From Ficedula albicollis (taxonomy: Eukaryota > Chordata > Aves > Passeriformes > Muscicapidae), in NCBI RefSeq assembly GCF_000247815.1, contig NC_021677.1, forward strand, positions 12,472,040 through 12,536,039: 64,000 nt of DNA, written 5' to 3'. Positions 1-14,500 of the stretch are shown here, in pieces. Numbering within the stretch: the stretch's first letter is position 1; every line of letters starts with the position of its first letter. A program made the translations under genes and the position numbers. Below the pieces are notes generated by a model that saw nothing but the letters and a program-made list of their open reading frames with translations, made no database searches and was not told where the DNA came from.

Positions 1-3000
1 TTATTCTTACAGGGTTCTAAACCTACAGGTAGCATAGTCATTACTGGGATTGTTTGACGGAATAGGAGAAAGAAAATAAAACAAATATTAAGTACAAGGG
101 TTATTGCAAATATATTTTTGTTTTATTTTGTTTTTTTTTTTTGTTTGTTTGTTTTTCCTCACAAGCCGCTGTATTCATTTGTGACCAGCTGTTTTCCCTC
201 TGTTTTATCAATGCATCCCAATTCTGTGAACACCTACCTGCACCACAGATGACTTCTACATAACTGCAAGTGAATTCCTTTGCAGTCTCTTCTCCTGCCC
301 TTTGTAGCCACTCAGGCTTTATCCTGTAGAAGTGGGGGGATATCACATTGGAGGAGTAGTAGATCAGGAAAGCTGAGTTTATCCTTGGATGTTTCGCATA
401 TGTTTGTGCAGAGTAGTTTGAAGCAATGTAAGCTGTGATTTATGGGAGTGGGAATATGTGAATATTGCTAGGCTAATAGCAGTGCAGTGCCTGGTTTCTT
501 TTATCAACCACAAAAATATTTTAAAAGACTGTCTTACCCTTCATATCAGTCCTCAATACTGGGGGAGTTCAAAACCAGCTATTCTCTTATCCTTGAAGCA
601 AAGACAAGAGAGAAGTCTGGATATATTGTCCAACCTTTCTGTAAAATGACTTATTCTCCATGATCTCTTTGACAATCACTTGCACTTTTTATCTGCAACA
701 AGCTTAGAGCATCTCTGAGTGCCAAGTAACATGAATTCTGAGGTGCAAGGCTGCTTCCTCTTGGTTTCTCAGGGAGAAAGGGTTTGAATAGGATTAATCT
801 TTTGACTCCTAGACAGTCCAGAGTAAGGAACTTCTTATTTTATCTTGCTCTCCACTTTTTATCTCCCGGCAACATTGATGTAAGATTGATACACAGGCAC
901 TGCCACATTTAATGCATCCTTCAAACTGATACAGCCAAATGTCTTTTCTCTTATAACAATATTCCTAGATGAGTAAGTGTCAGAAAGAACAAATACTTCT
1001 TCATTAGCTTGACTACATCTGAAGGAGGGAAGTTTTAAAGGGAAGCTGTAGTCAAAATTGCTGCAAACCGAAGCACAACTCACTGCCAGTTTAGATACAA
1101 AGCTAAAGTTATTGACAAGTTTCAAAACTACTGAGTTGTGAACTGTCCAACCTTTATTCAGCCCCACACTACTCTGTGGTGTACACAACAGAGCTTATAA
1201 ATTAGGTGCCATGGCCACTATTGTACAGCATTAATCATAAAAATCATTGCAGTTTTGTTCACTGGTCATTGCTGCTGCCATGGAATTGTTGCAGTAGTTT
1301 GGATTACTTGGGATTATATTTGGGGATGTTTTAATGGCATCACTTGGCTGCTGTATCATCTAATTCAATTCCATTACTCAGTAACAAGTCATCAAAATAA
1401 ATGTATATGGGTTTTGCTGGATGAATGTGATAATCCTCCCTGCCTGCCTTCAGTTGCCCTCTTCCTCATACTATAAATTTTGATGTGTTTGGGTTTTTAT
1501 TCACCTTTACATATTTGGTTTGCCCTGCTAATGTTCATGTCTTCACCTACATAGTTACCCTGTCCTAGCTTCAGGTAGGAGGTGCTATTACACAGCATGG
1601 GTGAAAGGATAGAAGACTCTCAGCTCTGATCTATCACTTCTTGACTGTTGGGTGCAGCCTCTGCTTTTGAAATCCTTCTTTAGGAAAGCTGAGATTGTTT
1701 AAGGGGTGATCCTCTTTGTGATATTGTTTCCACATTTGCTACCCTACTTCTGGATCTCAACATTTGCATTTTATTTTTCTGTAAAACTGCTTTGAAATCT
1801 GCTGGTTCTTCTTACCAGAAGCACCCAGATTTAGGTTGATAGTGTTATCCATGAATTTGACAGTGGGAAATCAGCTGACAGAAGCTGTAAGACTTTCTAC
1901 TTTCACCAAATGACTCTGGAGATCAATTTAGAGAAGGCAAAAAATGTTTCAACCAAAGTTTTACCAACATGCAGGGATCATCTGAGCATTAAGTGAGCAA
2001 ATAAGAATGCTGGGGAAAGTCATGCTATGAGAAAAGGCCTTCAGCAGCATTTTATAGAAATGAACATAGACATTACTAAAAGGAAGACAATGGGGCTTGG
2101 TTCCCAGAGTGACATTGAAAAACTGCCTTAAACCCCCTCGTGGAAAACAGAGTTAAGATTGCTCTTGTGTGTAGTATTTCAAATAATGGAGTCATTAATG
2201 CAATTCATCCCAAGCTCTGGATTGGTATCTTTAACAGATGCCTGGTTTTATTTAATATTTTTAAGAGGAAGGACAGGTATACTGAAGAAAGAAGACTGTT
2301 GCCCCAGAACTCATTCATTCCTGTTGTAGAAAAAAGAAATAATTTCCTTTCAGAAGACTTGATCTATGCAGTAACATGGTCACACATTTATTTTGTCACT
2401 TGGATTAAGTTTCTACAACAGGCCTATGCTCATAAGGATGTAAGTTCCTGGCATTTTTCCAGTTATCAATACTGAAATATTAGTGATCAAGGGTTTACTG
2501 AACGCCATTCCTCAAATGCAGGGGCTCCACAGCATCTTGTTGCATTCATGGAATTCATTTGTTTGCATTATCTGGCTAACTGGTTCTTTTGTATTGCCAA
2601 GGTGATGAACAGATTTGACATTTAGCTGATTACTTCACCAAAATTAAACAGAAAACAGGGCAGCCATCCAAAGTTCCTTTCAGTGTGAAACCTAATTATA
2701 AAAATGCTTTGAGCAGCAATTTCTTTTTGGATGTTAAAGTGCTTTTATTAGATTGTTCCCCTGTCATTTTAAAATTTATTGCTAGACACTTATAAATGGG
2801 GTTGCCTGCTGAAGTAGAATTATTTTATTTTCTGTATTTAAGACGGGAGGAAAAAGTGTATGGAGCAAATTTTAGGCTGAATTTTTTAGTATTTTACATA
2901 TTTCTGAAAAGGAAGGAGAATAACTAGTGCTGGCTTTCATAGACCCAAAATATGTAATTTATCTTTGTGTTGAATAAATTGTATCTGCGTTTTTTATTCA

Positions 3001-5347
3001 CAGTTCAGCAACTCTCAATTTCCAAAAACTATTACTTAGCAAAAAATGAAATTAAATATGTGATTTAAAATTTGAGTACAGCCCTGTATTGTTAGAAACT
3101 TCTATTAGTAATGTAGATTTACACAAATACTGGTGATAGAAAAATCTAACCATGTGCTTGTACTTGTCTTTCATAAGCCATTACCTGTTCTCAAATGGCA
3201 TAAAAATACTCTTAGCTCATTTGTCAAGGTCATCGAATATAAGTTGGCCAAGTGAATTTTAACCAGTAAATTTAGAGCTGAAGACTGAAGCAGATCTTAG
3301 ACAAGGTCTCTTATGAAGTATTTTTTGAATGTCTTGGAATATGTTTAACTTTTTACACTGCCTGTTGTTATTAATATCCTTTGGACCCCAGACAAGGTGT
3401 GATCTGGGGAGATTTCAAGGTGACAAAATTGTGGGGTTTTGCATATGATATTGTCTAGCACACTTTGGGCACTAAATCATCTTGTGAGGACATAGATTAA
3501 TTCTTGACACTGAGATCTATTAATATACCTTGAAGCCCAGTGAATTATGTGAATCTGCTGTTTCAGGCTGTAGAATTCTGCCATAACTAGGAGGAAATAT
3601 TTTGCTGTAGGTAGATTAATGTTGAAAGCTTGTCAGGAAAAAGTTTAACATTGAAAATTTATTCTTTCTCTTCTTGCCAGTACTAGAGCTTCTACAATAA
3701 ATACCGTTTGTGATCTGAGAAAAAATAGAGATATAATTTCTTTTATATTTATCTGTGTTATTAGAGTTACAATGATATAGTCTATTCCCTATTAAAAACT
3801 GCATCCCAGTGAATAATCTTATAGAGGGTAATTTTTACTCCTATCCCTAAGAGCTTTTCTCATAAAATACAGTCACTGTCAGTGCTTATCAAATAATTTA
3901 ATTCATGCCCATTGCAGGACCAGTAATTAAGATAACTCAACATTCTGTATTAATAAATAACAAAAATGAGAGTAAGAGATTTGCTAAATACCCTTTTTGA
4001 AGATAATGGATAGGGCTTAACATGGATGTTGCGAGGAGGCTTTGAGTTGACAGTCTGAGCAGCAGAGTTAAGAGCAGGTGTACAACGCAAATGGAAGCTT
4101 ATTTTAGTGTTGAAGTTTATTTCAGTACTAAGCCTTCTTAATTCCTCTTTGTAGCTCTTAAGTGTCCAGAGCTGGGGGTGTTTACTCTGGAGAAAAGGAG
4201 GCTCAGGGGTGGCCTTATCACTCTCTGCAATTCAGTGAAAGGAGGGTGGAGCAAGGTGGGAGTTGGCCACTTCTCCCAGGCAGCCAGCGACAGGGCGAGA
4301 GGAAACGGCCTCAAGCTGCCCCAGGGAAAGGTCAGGCTGGACATCAGGAAAATTTCTTCATGGAAAGGATTGTCAAGCTTTAGAATGTACTGCCCAAGAG
4401 AGGTGGCACACCCACCATGGTGAGCACAGCACTGTGTGCCCTGTCTGCTTGACCAGGTGCTGTTCAGTCATAGGCTGGACTCAGTGATCTTGGAAGGCTT
4501 TTGCATCCTCGATGATCCTCTGTTCTAGCTATTTGCTTGTCAATGTGATAAGTTGTTCAGGGCTATGTCAGATGGGGAGATACACATGGCTGTTAATTTG
4601 AAAGTTCACAGATTATGCCCCCGTGCACAGAGAACACCCCCTTGCTGTGTTTTGTTGCTAACAGTGATCCCAGTGGATGTGCCCTGTTGCTTTCTTTGTG
4701 CCAGTGGGTCTCCTATAACTTAAACCAATATATGTGTATATGATCTATCTGTCTGAACTGTGTAAGAACACTTCAAGTGTTCACATAAAGTAGTTTCTCA
4801 TTTTTCTATTTCCCTTTGAAGTGAGCAAGGGATGTAAGAACCTGGCTTTAGTATAAGTGCTTGAAAGCTCCTCAGGAACAGCTTGGTCAGGGTCATCTTA
4901 ACAGTATTCCTTTTGATCCTGTGTTGGCTTTGTGACAATTTCAGGGAAAAGTGGCAAAAAAACCCAAACAAGTCTATTTACACCTTAGGTTTGAGTCTTG
5001 TAGTAGAGCTCAAACGAGGCATAGTAGCAATTAACATTTGCTTATCAGAGCTTATTTTTGAATTCATGTTTAACTTTAGATATCTGTCAGAAAAGACTTC
5101 CTTGGACCAAAACTGATTTTACAGAAACATTAAGGGAGAAGGAACTGCAAGACTTTTGGCAGGACAACAAACTCTTATATTTGCTGAACTGAAACTTCCT
5201 GTGACACAAAGGCCAACGAGTTTAAGTTATTTTTGAAAATAAGTTGAGCAGTTTAGTCACCGCCAAGAAAAGACAAATGGAAAACTGTCTTTGGTTGCAA
5301 AAGTGCTTCCTACAGTATTTCTAATCCTACCTATTATTTCTCTGTAG
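1..5347 (+). other. INSC intron (3' part), no exon found
   Basis: This AT-rich sequence precedes the first recognised INSC exon. I looked for frames with ARM-like helices ending on a complete codon before a GT donor and found none convincing. Open frames such as 2140-2475 have low-complexity, non-ARM composition. The recognisable content is one CR1 fragment near 4.15-4.53 kb. Confidence 0.7.
4150..4526 (+). mobile_element. CR1 LINE 3' fragment (sense to INSC)
   Basis: The order of segments matches the avian CR1 3' end: 'ctctggagaaaaggaggctc', 'ggccttatcactctctgcaa', 'gaggaaacggcctcaagctg', 'ctggacatcaggaaaatttc', then 'ctggactcagtgatcttgg' and the tail 'gatgatcctctgttct'. It is 5'-truncated and diverged, and the open frames within it are not intact reverse transcriptase. 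The 5' boundary is approximate. Confidence 0.88.
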
Positions 5348-5519
5348 GTTGATGGGATACTGTGCCTGGCTGACATCCTCACTGATACCAGCCATTCTGA
5401 GGCTACTCATGCAGAAGCAGCAGCAGTCATTGCCCAGATTACATCTCCACATCTCACCTTCACTCAGCATCTCAGCAGCTTTCTAGAAAATATGGAAGAA
5501 ATTGTGACAGCACTTGTTA
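5348..5519 (+). CDS. INSC: INSC coding exon A (sixth from the 3' end)
   Basis: The acceptor is a pyrimidine-rich tract ending ttctctgtag; the donor is GTAAGT at 5520. The exon has 172 nt, starts in phase 0 and leaves one base (A) that completes a Lys codon with the next exon. It encodes 57 residues beginning [13 protein letters not shown] and containing [16 protein letters not shown] and [11 protein letters not shown], closely resembling the INSC armadillo region. The short helices of Ala/Leu/Ile are typical of ARM repeats. This is the first exon of the gene I can see. The phase-0 acceptor means the missing upstream exon must end on a complete codon. Confidence 0.94.
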
Positions 5520-8500
5520 GTAAGTTTTCTACAGGACTTTTGAGTCCAGTTAAAATAACAGGTTAAATTATTTCTTTCATTATAAACATTCCTTATATAA
5601 TGTTTCCCATACCTCCCTTAACAGATAAAAAACAATTTAAAATTCTGAACCAGAGAATTCTGCAATTACATAATATTTTTTACTCCAGGCCACATGTGAA
5701 TAGAATTTATGCATATTTGTAAAAATAGTATCTGTGTGTAAATTACCTTAAGAGCCTCAGGAAAAACTCAGCAAAGCATCTTCTTGTCTGAGTTTTGTCT
5801 GTAAAAAAAGGAATATTGAGAGCTGCTAACCTTAATGCCTTTTGTATTTCCCAAACTTTCTAGAACTCAAGCTCACCACTACATCTGCATTTGTATAATA
5901 ATTCAGAGGAAAAGTAGTGTCATATAATCTATGGGCATTGTTACAAGAAAATAAAAAGTCTTTTTTGTCTAGGCCCCTGATCCATGGTAAAATGAGACAA
6001 AGGTAACAGCAAGGCTTTCCTTAACCTGGGTCAGTGAGGATACTTTAGAAAAACAATATGACATTTCTCATTGCTTTCTAAAGAGAGAAATATCTTATTT
6101 CTTTCTTATTTCCTTCCCTCTCAAATACCAGAGGCTTTCATTCAAGCATTCTTTTCTTTCTAGTCTAGAAATACAGTTTCCCAGAGCTCCACATCAGAAT
6201 GTGCTGTTTGGGTTTTCTAGTTTGATTTCTCATGTATAATAGATTAGTACTTTTGGAATTTTTTCTCGTGAATCCAGTGGTTACTGTTAAACTGCAGTGC
6301 TTCAATTTGAATGCGTGTTTTTGTCTATATGTGTTTTTAATTTTAATTTTTATTTATTTAAAGAAGAAAAAAGAGTAGTACAAGTGCTTGAGGATTCTGT
6401 GGTGGCTGGGTATTATCTGAGATGTATTTAGGCATACTTCAGTAGGCCCAAACAGAACTAGTGATGCAGAAATCAAGGGAACAATTTATTCCTGATGTCC
6501 AGCATCAAATGGAGAAGCTTGTGCCCTGACACTAGCCTGAATCCAGCAGGTGGAATTAACCTGTGCTGAGCTTGATTCTGTTTTAGCTAGCAGCATCTGA
6601 CCTGATTTGTTTCAGATGATATTCTGGGATATTTTAGTGTACTGCAGTCAAGGGCCAATCTGAGCAGCCTATTCAGAAGGCATTAGCAGCTGGTGATCAT
6701 TTCCTCAGTTGTTGCTGTTTAAGTTCCACAGGAATTTTAGTGGCATATATTCTGCCCAAGAAACGTAAATGTTAAAAATAGAATGTGCATAACTTTGCAC
6801 GAGCTGTTTCAGTAATCACACACCACTTTCCTTGTAATATTTATAACTCAGTAATTGAATTACTGTAATATGTTTAATTTTTAAACCATGCAGAAATCCC
6901 ATTACCAGGTGATTCACATCTTAAAGTACATATGTACAAGGGATTAAAAGGTAGCTGTCTCTTCAGCACTTCTTATCGAAATTGAAAAATATGCAGGATG
7001 ATTTCTGACTACAGAGCATTAGATTTAGAGATAAGCAGCATGTATATGTACCTTGTTCTAAAGAAGAGGATGGAATTATTCTCATATGGATCATTTACTG
7101 TTAGCTTTCTGCCTCCTGTATTTAATTTAATTTAGTTTTATCAAGCTTTATTTTGAACAACATGCTGTGAAATATTCCCAGTGGAATTGTGTACTAGGTA
7201 GAACATATAGTTCATCAGAGGTTGTAGTGAGGTGGGTGTTGGTCTCTTTCAAGTAATAGGTGATAGAACAAGAGTAAATGGCCTCAGGTTGTGCCAGGGG
7301 AGTTTTAGATTGGATATTAGGAAAAATTACTTAATGGAAAGGGTTGTTAAGTGCTGGAAAGCTCTGCCCAGGGAAGTGGTTGAGTCGCCATCCCTGGAGG
7401 TATTTAAAAGCTGTGTTGATGTGGCACTGGGGCACGTGGTTTGGTGGTGGACTTGGCAGTGATGGGTTTGGTTGGAGCTGGTGATCTTAAAAGTCTTTTG
7501 CGCCCTAAACTACTCTATGATATTGCATAATTGACAAAATTAAGTTTATATTTTTTGTTTCCTTTTTTTTATCTCCATGTTAATGAACTTGATATTGGCT
7601 AATAAGATCACTGTTCCAAGTTGCATATACTTAAATATTCCTTTAAATGCTGCAATGAAAGAATGACTTTTATTCAGCTTATTTTCTGCATTCCTAGAAC
7701 TGTGCCAAGAAGCCTCATCAGGTGAAGTTTTCCTGCTGGCTTCAGCAGCTCTTGCCAATATTACTTTTTTTGATACCATGGCTTGTGAAATATTGCTCCA
7801 GTTAAATGCAATGAAGGTTCTCCTAGCAGCGTGCTCAGACAGACGCATAGTGGATACTCCATATTCCCGGGATCAGGTGAGGAATTTCTGTGCAAGCCAC
7901 TGTCACATTTGTGTAAAATCCAGATGATTTCAGCACTGGGTCCATTTTGACATAGCCAAACCTAAGTTTCTTTCATGTATTCCTTTCTTGGTTCTTTTCA
8001 TTATATGCCTCTTTCTTTAACTGCTTCAGTTCCTTTTTGTGTGTGTGTGTGTTTTTAATGAGCATTATAAAATATGACAGCTTTAATTTTGATTTTCAAA
8101 AAAAAAAGAGGTTGCAGTTCCTATGCAGTTCCTATCAGTTCCTATGTAATTCTACTATCTAAGGAAGTAGAATTTATTGTAGTGGAATCTCGGTCTTTGG
8201 AGGAATTCAAAACTCGACTGCACAGAGCTCTGAGGCAAAGATATGTATGGAGCCCAAATATACAGCTGTCAGTTCAAAGATGAATTAGCTCCAAAAGCTG
8301 AATAAGGATCTGATCCCCAGCCCATTGACGTCGGTGGGCTTTGGACCAAGTCCTGTCTGCCTGGTGGATAGTGTGCAAATTTTTATTGGCAAATACTGCC
8401 AATGTTCTTTTGCCTTTCCTTCTCACCATTATTTATTTATTTATTTATTTAATTTTAGTACAGGGACACAGAGTACTAAAGGCCTTTGCTAATGCACAGA

Positions 8501-11500
8501 TGAATTATAGTAGACTTGGGATCCTCACTACCACAGAAGGCTTTTTTCACCCTTAATCAGGAGCCAGGCCTTGGAGATTAAAGCCCTGTGGACCCTAGAA
8601 ACTGATTATTGGTGTTCTAGAGGGGTGACTGGTACTATTTTAGACTATATTAATATAATTTACTAGCTTTTCAGCTCAGGACTGTGTATAAAAAGAATTA
8701 AGCCATAATTACTGTAGTGCTCTTTGGGCAAAGTCAGAGATATCAGCTGTGATGTTGACATGGCTGTGTACTATTTTCATATGTACAATCCTTCAGATTC
8801 TTTTTTTTTTATTCCTCCTATATGCTCTCATAGTTTTGATTTCCTTATTTCTTTATGCCCTCATCTGAATTCTGCTGTCAGCTGTGAGTTTGCAGTTTGC
8901 TCTGTGGGTAGCACAGCAAGCCCCTTCTTCTTTTGAGGAAGGTAGATATTGAAAGAAATGCATATGACTTTTTTAGCTGGCAGGCTAGTTCCAGGCCTTT
9001 TGCTGCTTGCAAGTTCACCTCACTAGCTAGATGAACAGCAAACTGAACGGCTTCATTCCAAGAACTGAGGAGATTTCATCCCCCATAACCCCTTACCTTC
9101 CTTTCCAGAATGAGAAACGAGAGCAGAAAGGGTGATGTTCTCTGTGATGGGCTGCAGTCAGCTTCTGAGATGTCTCCTTGGTCCTGCAGCAATGGGAACT
9201 ATCAAATCCTACCTTGGGGTCCTTTATGGAGCACTCAATGTCCAGGTGGAATCTGAGTGCTGCTCATCTTGTCTTTAAGAGCTGCCAGTCAAGCAGTTTT
9301 GGTAATGTGAAACCCTTGAGAGAAGTCTTCCTTCAAATTCCTGAACAATTCAGTGTTTGACTGAATTGCTCTCCTTGTTTCAGTCTTGTATTTGGTGATG
9401 GGGGTGGCGTCTGCCAATTACAGCAGTCTCATGGAGTATTTTGCCTTTTAATTTTTCTATGCCAAGTTGCAATGAGGAAAATACACTCAGCTGAAAAGAA
9501 AAATAGCACAACAATACTGTATTTTATAATGGTATCATAAATTACCATTTTGGCTTTTGACAGGAAATCATTTTAGGTAAGTAATGTAGTAAATATCTTT
9601 TCCCAGTATATAAAATATATCCCAGGCAGTAGAAATTTGCCTAGGGAGAGGTACATTAAAGATTAGTAGGTTTGAAAATTTTTTGATTCAAGATCTTAAT
9701 TTGGATCATGCAACAAACATGAAATGTATTTTCATGGACTGATGTCCATTCTGAATGACCAAATCATCTTGGTTAGTGGAACAAGTGATTTAGAATTGAG
9801 TTATACTAAAGGTTGAAACAATGAAACAAAATAAGAAGATTTGTAACTGATACAAAACATGGTCTGAACATTATAAATTATATAAAAGAGCCCCTCAAAT
9901 GCTCTGTTTTTCATACAAGACTTTAATTTAAGTAACACAACTAGGTAATTATTAGGTAGTTACAGAAAACTACCTAATATTTCTAAATATATTATAAGAA
10001 CCACTTTAGCATTAATGCTGATTTCCGAAAATTCTAGTTTGGTAGACTGAAGTGTGCTTTACTGTAAGCCAAAACTGGGAGGAAGACAGCTGAAATGCAG
10101 GGAAGGAACAGTGAACTTTGTTTTCCTTTGTGCCATTTTATCTCATCTTAAATTCACACTTCTATACAGGACATAGAGTTATTATTTGTTCTTCTGTACA
10201 GGACATGGAATTATTATTAGTTATCACCCTCTGGGATGGTACAAATAAATAACATTCTGCCCAGGAGATGGATATTGGATAGATTGTTTCCTGGCTGCAA
10301 AAAATATTTTACTGCTCAATCACCTTTAAAATTGTTCTTCCTTTTGACTTCTGGAAGGTTTTTATGTCCAAATGATGTAAAACCTTTCCTGTCTTTGCTA
10401 TCCAGAAACCAACCTCTTTCTTCTTTCGTTTTCCAGGCAGTGTTAGATTAGGTCAGGAAGGAAATCTAGAACTGAGGTCTGGATTTACCGATAAACAGGA
10501 TTATCCTTTCCGATTTTATAGAAGCATATGACTGCTTCTATAGCCAGCAACATGATGCTGAGATTCCTTAGTTTTGTAACAAAATATATTTTATAAGAAC
10601 AGTCATAAAGCAATATTTTCCAGATTCCTGAGTCCTCGGTTTTTGGTCAAAAATGGATGTGAATGTCCCATGTTCCGTTTCTTTCTGCAGATAGTTGTTT
10701 TCTGAAGAGCAGATTTTGTACTTCAAAAAAGCATCAACATATCCTTTCAGAAAGATCCATTCCTGAATTCAGCAGTGTAGTATATGCAGGCTTAATGAAG
10801 TTCAAGATCTGTCGGAAGAAATCCTTATCATTCAGGATCTTCTTGACTTTAGCCATCATCTTAAACTCTACATGGAAAAACATGAAATATGTATGCTTGG
10901 GCACAGTATGTTTATGTATAATTCCCACTTGTCTCTTCAGTGTTGCTAGTATTCTCACCCTACCTGTGAAGTTGTGGAGGTATAGCCTAACACCTTCTGA
11001 TCTTCTCTTATTTAGGCAGACAAAGAATTAATGTGCAGTGAAGACATCCATTTTAAAGTGGCTATTCCTAGGTCTAAAATCAGTGAATTATGTGTTAGAA
11101 CAGTTTGAGGTGGAGAAAGTCTCTTAAGCTGGAAGAAAATATTGGAAATGGTTGCTATTTTTTTTTTTCTTTTGATAAATTCTTTCCTGTTTTCTTGGTG
11201 TTTGGGAGATGCTGGTTGTTTTGACACTGAGATTCTCATTTAAGATTTTTAAATCCTTAATACCATTCTTCCCCTAGGTTTCATGTTCTTGTCTCTGCTC
11301 TTAACCTTTTTTTTCAGCAGGCATTTGTGTTTGTTTTTACTGTCCTTCCTCACTTTTTTCCCCTCTTAATTGAAGATTGTATTGTCAAAAAGAGATTAGA
11401 GACCGATGCTACTTTAATATAAAAAAGTTTTTGTTTTTAAATATTGCTGAACCCCCAGTGAAAGACTTTGAGAGTAATGCTTTTAATGAGTATTAACAGT

Positions 11501-14500
11501 TCTTTAAGATTTCTTTTGAAAATCCCTGCCTGTATGAAAGAAGCTTGCAGTACTACTTCTCCATCTGAGTTTCATGAATACTGGGGAGTTTATTAACAAA
11601 GACTTTATGTGTGGACAAGGTCATAAAAGGGTATCTGCACCGTTTTCTTGCACAAGTCTCTGTTAATATCCAGCTCTGACATTAATACCATGATCACTAG
11701 ATATGTGCTTGGAATTCCCTTTCCTCTGAGAGGCCTGACTGTGCACTGTGTATGCCAAACACAGTGTACATTAAAACTGTGGCATCCTTTCCAGTATTGA
11801 CTGGATCACGCTGGGAAAACATGATTTCAACTAATACAGCTAGAAAGAGACGTGATAAATTTAAAAATTAAGTTATTTTAAAAAGCTTAAGAAATCAAGT
11901 AAGAAACACAACTGCTAGTAACAGATACAAAAATGAAAATTAGGCCAAAGTCACCTGACTATGTGAATTTTAACCACACCATTATATTAATGATATTCCA
12001 GTTATTTTTCTGTATAAGATTGTAATAATTTTCCTGGTGGGTTTTGTTTTCTTTTTAACTGCTTATCTCTGTCTTTTCATGCACATGTGACCAGACATTT
12101 ATACTGTTATAAAGAAATAACAGTATTGACTGGCATTATATGGACAATGTTATGGGTTGTTGTATTTCAGGGGTGCAAAACTGACTATCTAAACCACTAA
12201 AATTTCGAGGCAAAATTCTTGCTTAGTTAGAATTGTGCCTTTCATATTTTAGATTCTATGTGGGACAAAACAATGTGCTCCCACTTGCAAAGCAAGGGGT
12301 TCAATTGGAAGAATAAAATCTCAGCTCAGTTGAAAGACTAATTTGTGTTGAAAGGCTAATTTGTGCTCTGCTCTGGGGAGATCAGATCTCTTAGGTGCCT
12401 TTGGCTGGTTGAGCCTGTTTCAAAACATGAGAAGCTTTTCAATCCCTTGAAGGAAGTCTGAGAGATGGATATTCTTTCCCCCTTCCAGGTTTTAACATGA
12501 AATACAGAAAACTGTGGCCACTAGCTCAATCACTCCTCTAGTTATATGCCCTGGTTTATGGGATGTGTATTTTCACAACATGACCCATACGTGTCCTATG
12601 TCCTTCTTTAAAACAAATAATGTCAGAACCTGGCTATCCTGCCTATTCTTTATCTAGATTAGCAATAGGAAGTAAAGCAAATAAAAATGTAGTGAAGACT
12701 TCCTTCATTCCAAAATGTGAGTTTCCTACAGCTTTAGTCTCTGTTGCTCTGCCTCAGCATGCCAAAAATACAGTTCCCTGGCACAGTCTCAGAATAAACC
12801 TAGACTTTGCAAGCAGATCCTGTCTCCAACCACTGTTATTATTTTTGGGGGATGTTAGCTTCTTCCGCTCATCTAGGTGGATTTATTTTCTCTTTTCCAG
12901 AAGAAAAACTAAATTCCCAATCACAAAATCGCTATCAGAAGCACTTGGAGTTATTTTCTATTTTTAAGCAATATAGTGTCCCAGAGAGAACTTCCAGACA
13001 TTTCTCACTGAAGTTTTTTCTCCTGATAGATAGTATCTTGAGAGGTTTTTTCTTCCTCAGCTTGGTGTAATGCCTGTTCTTGATGCCTCTAAATGCACTC
13101 TTGCTGTCTCCCTGTGGGTGGATCTTGAATTGTGACATTCTGATGATTTTAATTACTTTCAGAAACAAAGACTCTGTCTCTCTTCTGAGTAGTTTTCCCA
13201 GTGCCACTTTGTTTCTGAAGATGGCTATCTGGAACTTTACAGACCCACTATGATTTATGCTTATGTCATTTATTTGAACGAATTACAAAATGCCCTTATA
13301 ATATGTACAAAAATTAATATTACTTAGCGATGAATCAGCCTTAAAGGAGTAATTAACTAAGAGAATTAGCAATTCCATATTGATCTACTTTGCCACTCTA
13401 TTAAATTACTTGCTAATTCTTATTTTGAGCTTGTGTCTTTCTTTTTATGGCAGGACTGTTAATAAAAGCCTACTGAGCAGTGTGCCTTTATTATGAATAA
13501 AGGTATATTAGCACCACACCTTCCATCTCTGTAGACACTTCCCCCTCTCACAAATGAGGCAAGGGACCCTCAGTTGTGCAAGATATTGGCCCTTTAGCAG
13601 GTTAAAATGTGTGCTTTCATCCTCCAAATCCTTTGGCACCTTTCTTCCTTAGCTGTCAGTTTCACAGTAAAGGAAAAAAATTCCTTAAATCTCCCTCTCA
13701 GGGAAAGTTCTAAGAAAAGCCTTCTGTTTCTAATGTTTTCACTAAGTTTAAGTTTCTTTGATAACTACAGATTTACACTCTCAGTGTGTCTTATTTTATA
13801 GCAAAGCATTTGTATCTAGTTTTTACTTTTGCAACAAAGATTTAGTACCTTCAGACACTGGTTGATGAGCATTAGTCACTATTAGTTGTTTAGAGAAGTT
13901 TTATTATAATGTTAGAAGTTACATATTTTAGCATAAACAATTTCCAAGGTGACTACTGTTTGAATAAAATTATTAAAGTTCTTAATTAACCAAGGTTTCT
14001 CAAATTTAAATTGCCCTTGATGACAGAAATTCCTACAGTTCAGGGCAAAGCAGACTACAGAACTTAAAAGGAAGGCTCACCATTCATAAATTCAATATGT
14101 GTGAAAGTCTGAGGCAGTGGAAGGAAACCATGTGGAAATAGAAACAAATTTTAAATTATGAAATATATATAGAGTAACAAAAAGAGAACAACACTGCCAA
14201 TTTTATAATAATGTATAATATTTTCACTAAATATGTATCTGTGTTTAATACCTGTTTACTTATTTTACTTATAAAAATAGAGATTTTTGATTGTATTTCA
14301 GATTAATTTTCAGGGCAACTGCAAGACTAAAAAGATGATGCTGTATTGGCATTTGAATAATATGAAATAACACCATTATTTTTAAAGTCTATTTCTTAAA
14401 TAGGGAAATTTTCCATGGGCCTTAAGGGACCCCTCAAATATCTCTGTATACTCAGTTCACCAATAAACCATTTAAAGATGAACCTTCAAAGCTTCTTGAT

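Noticed and set aside
2140..2475. Possible upstream INSC exon
   Set aside because: The translation lacks ARM helix patterns and a phase-compatible GT donor joining to the VDGILC exon.
4162..4487. Three overlapping open frames near 4.2-4.5 kb
   Set aside because: All lie in the CR1 3' fragment; none encodes reverse transcriptase.
10663..11031. 122-codon open frame inside the long INSC intron
   Set aside because: It is not ARM-like, has no similarity I recognise, and would disrupt the confirmed exon B to exon C junction.
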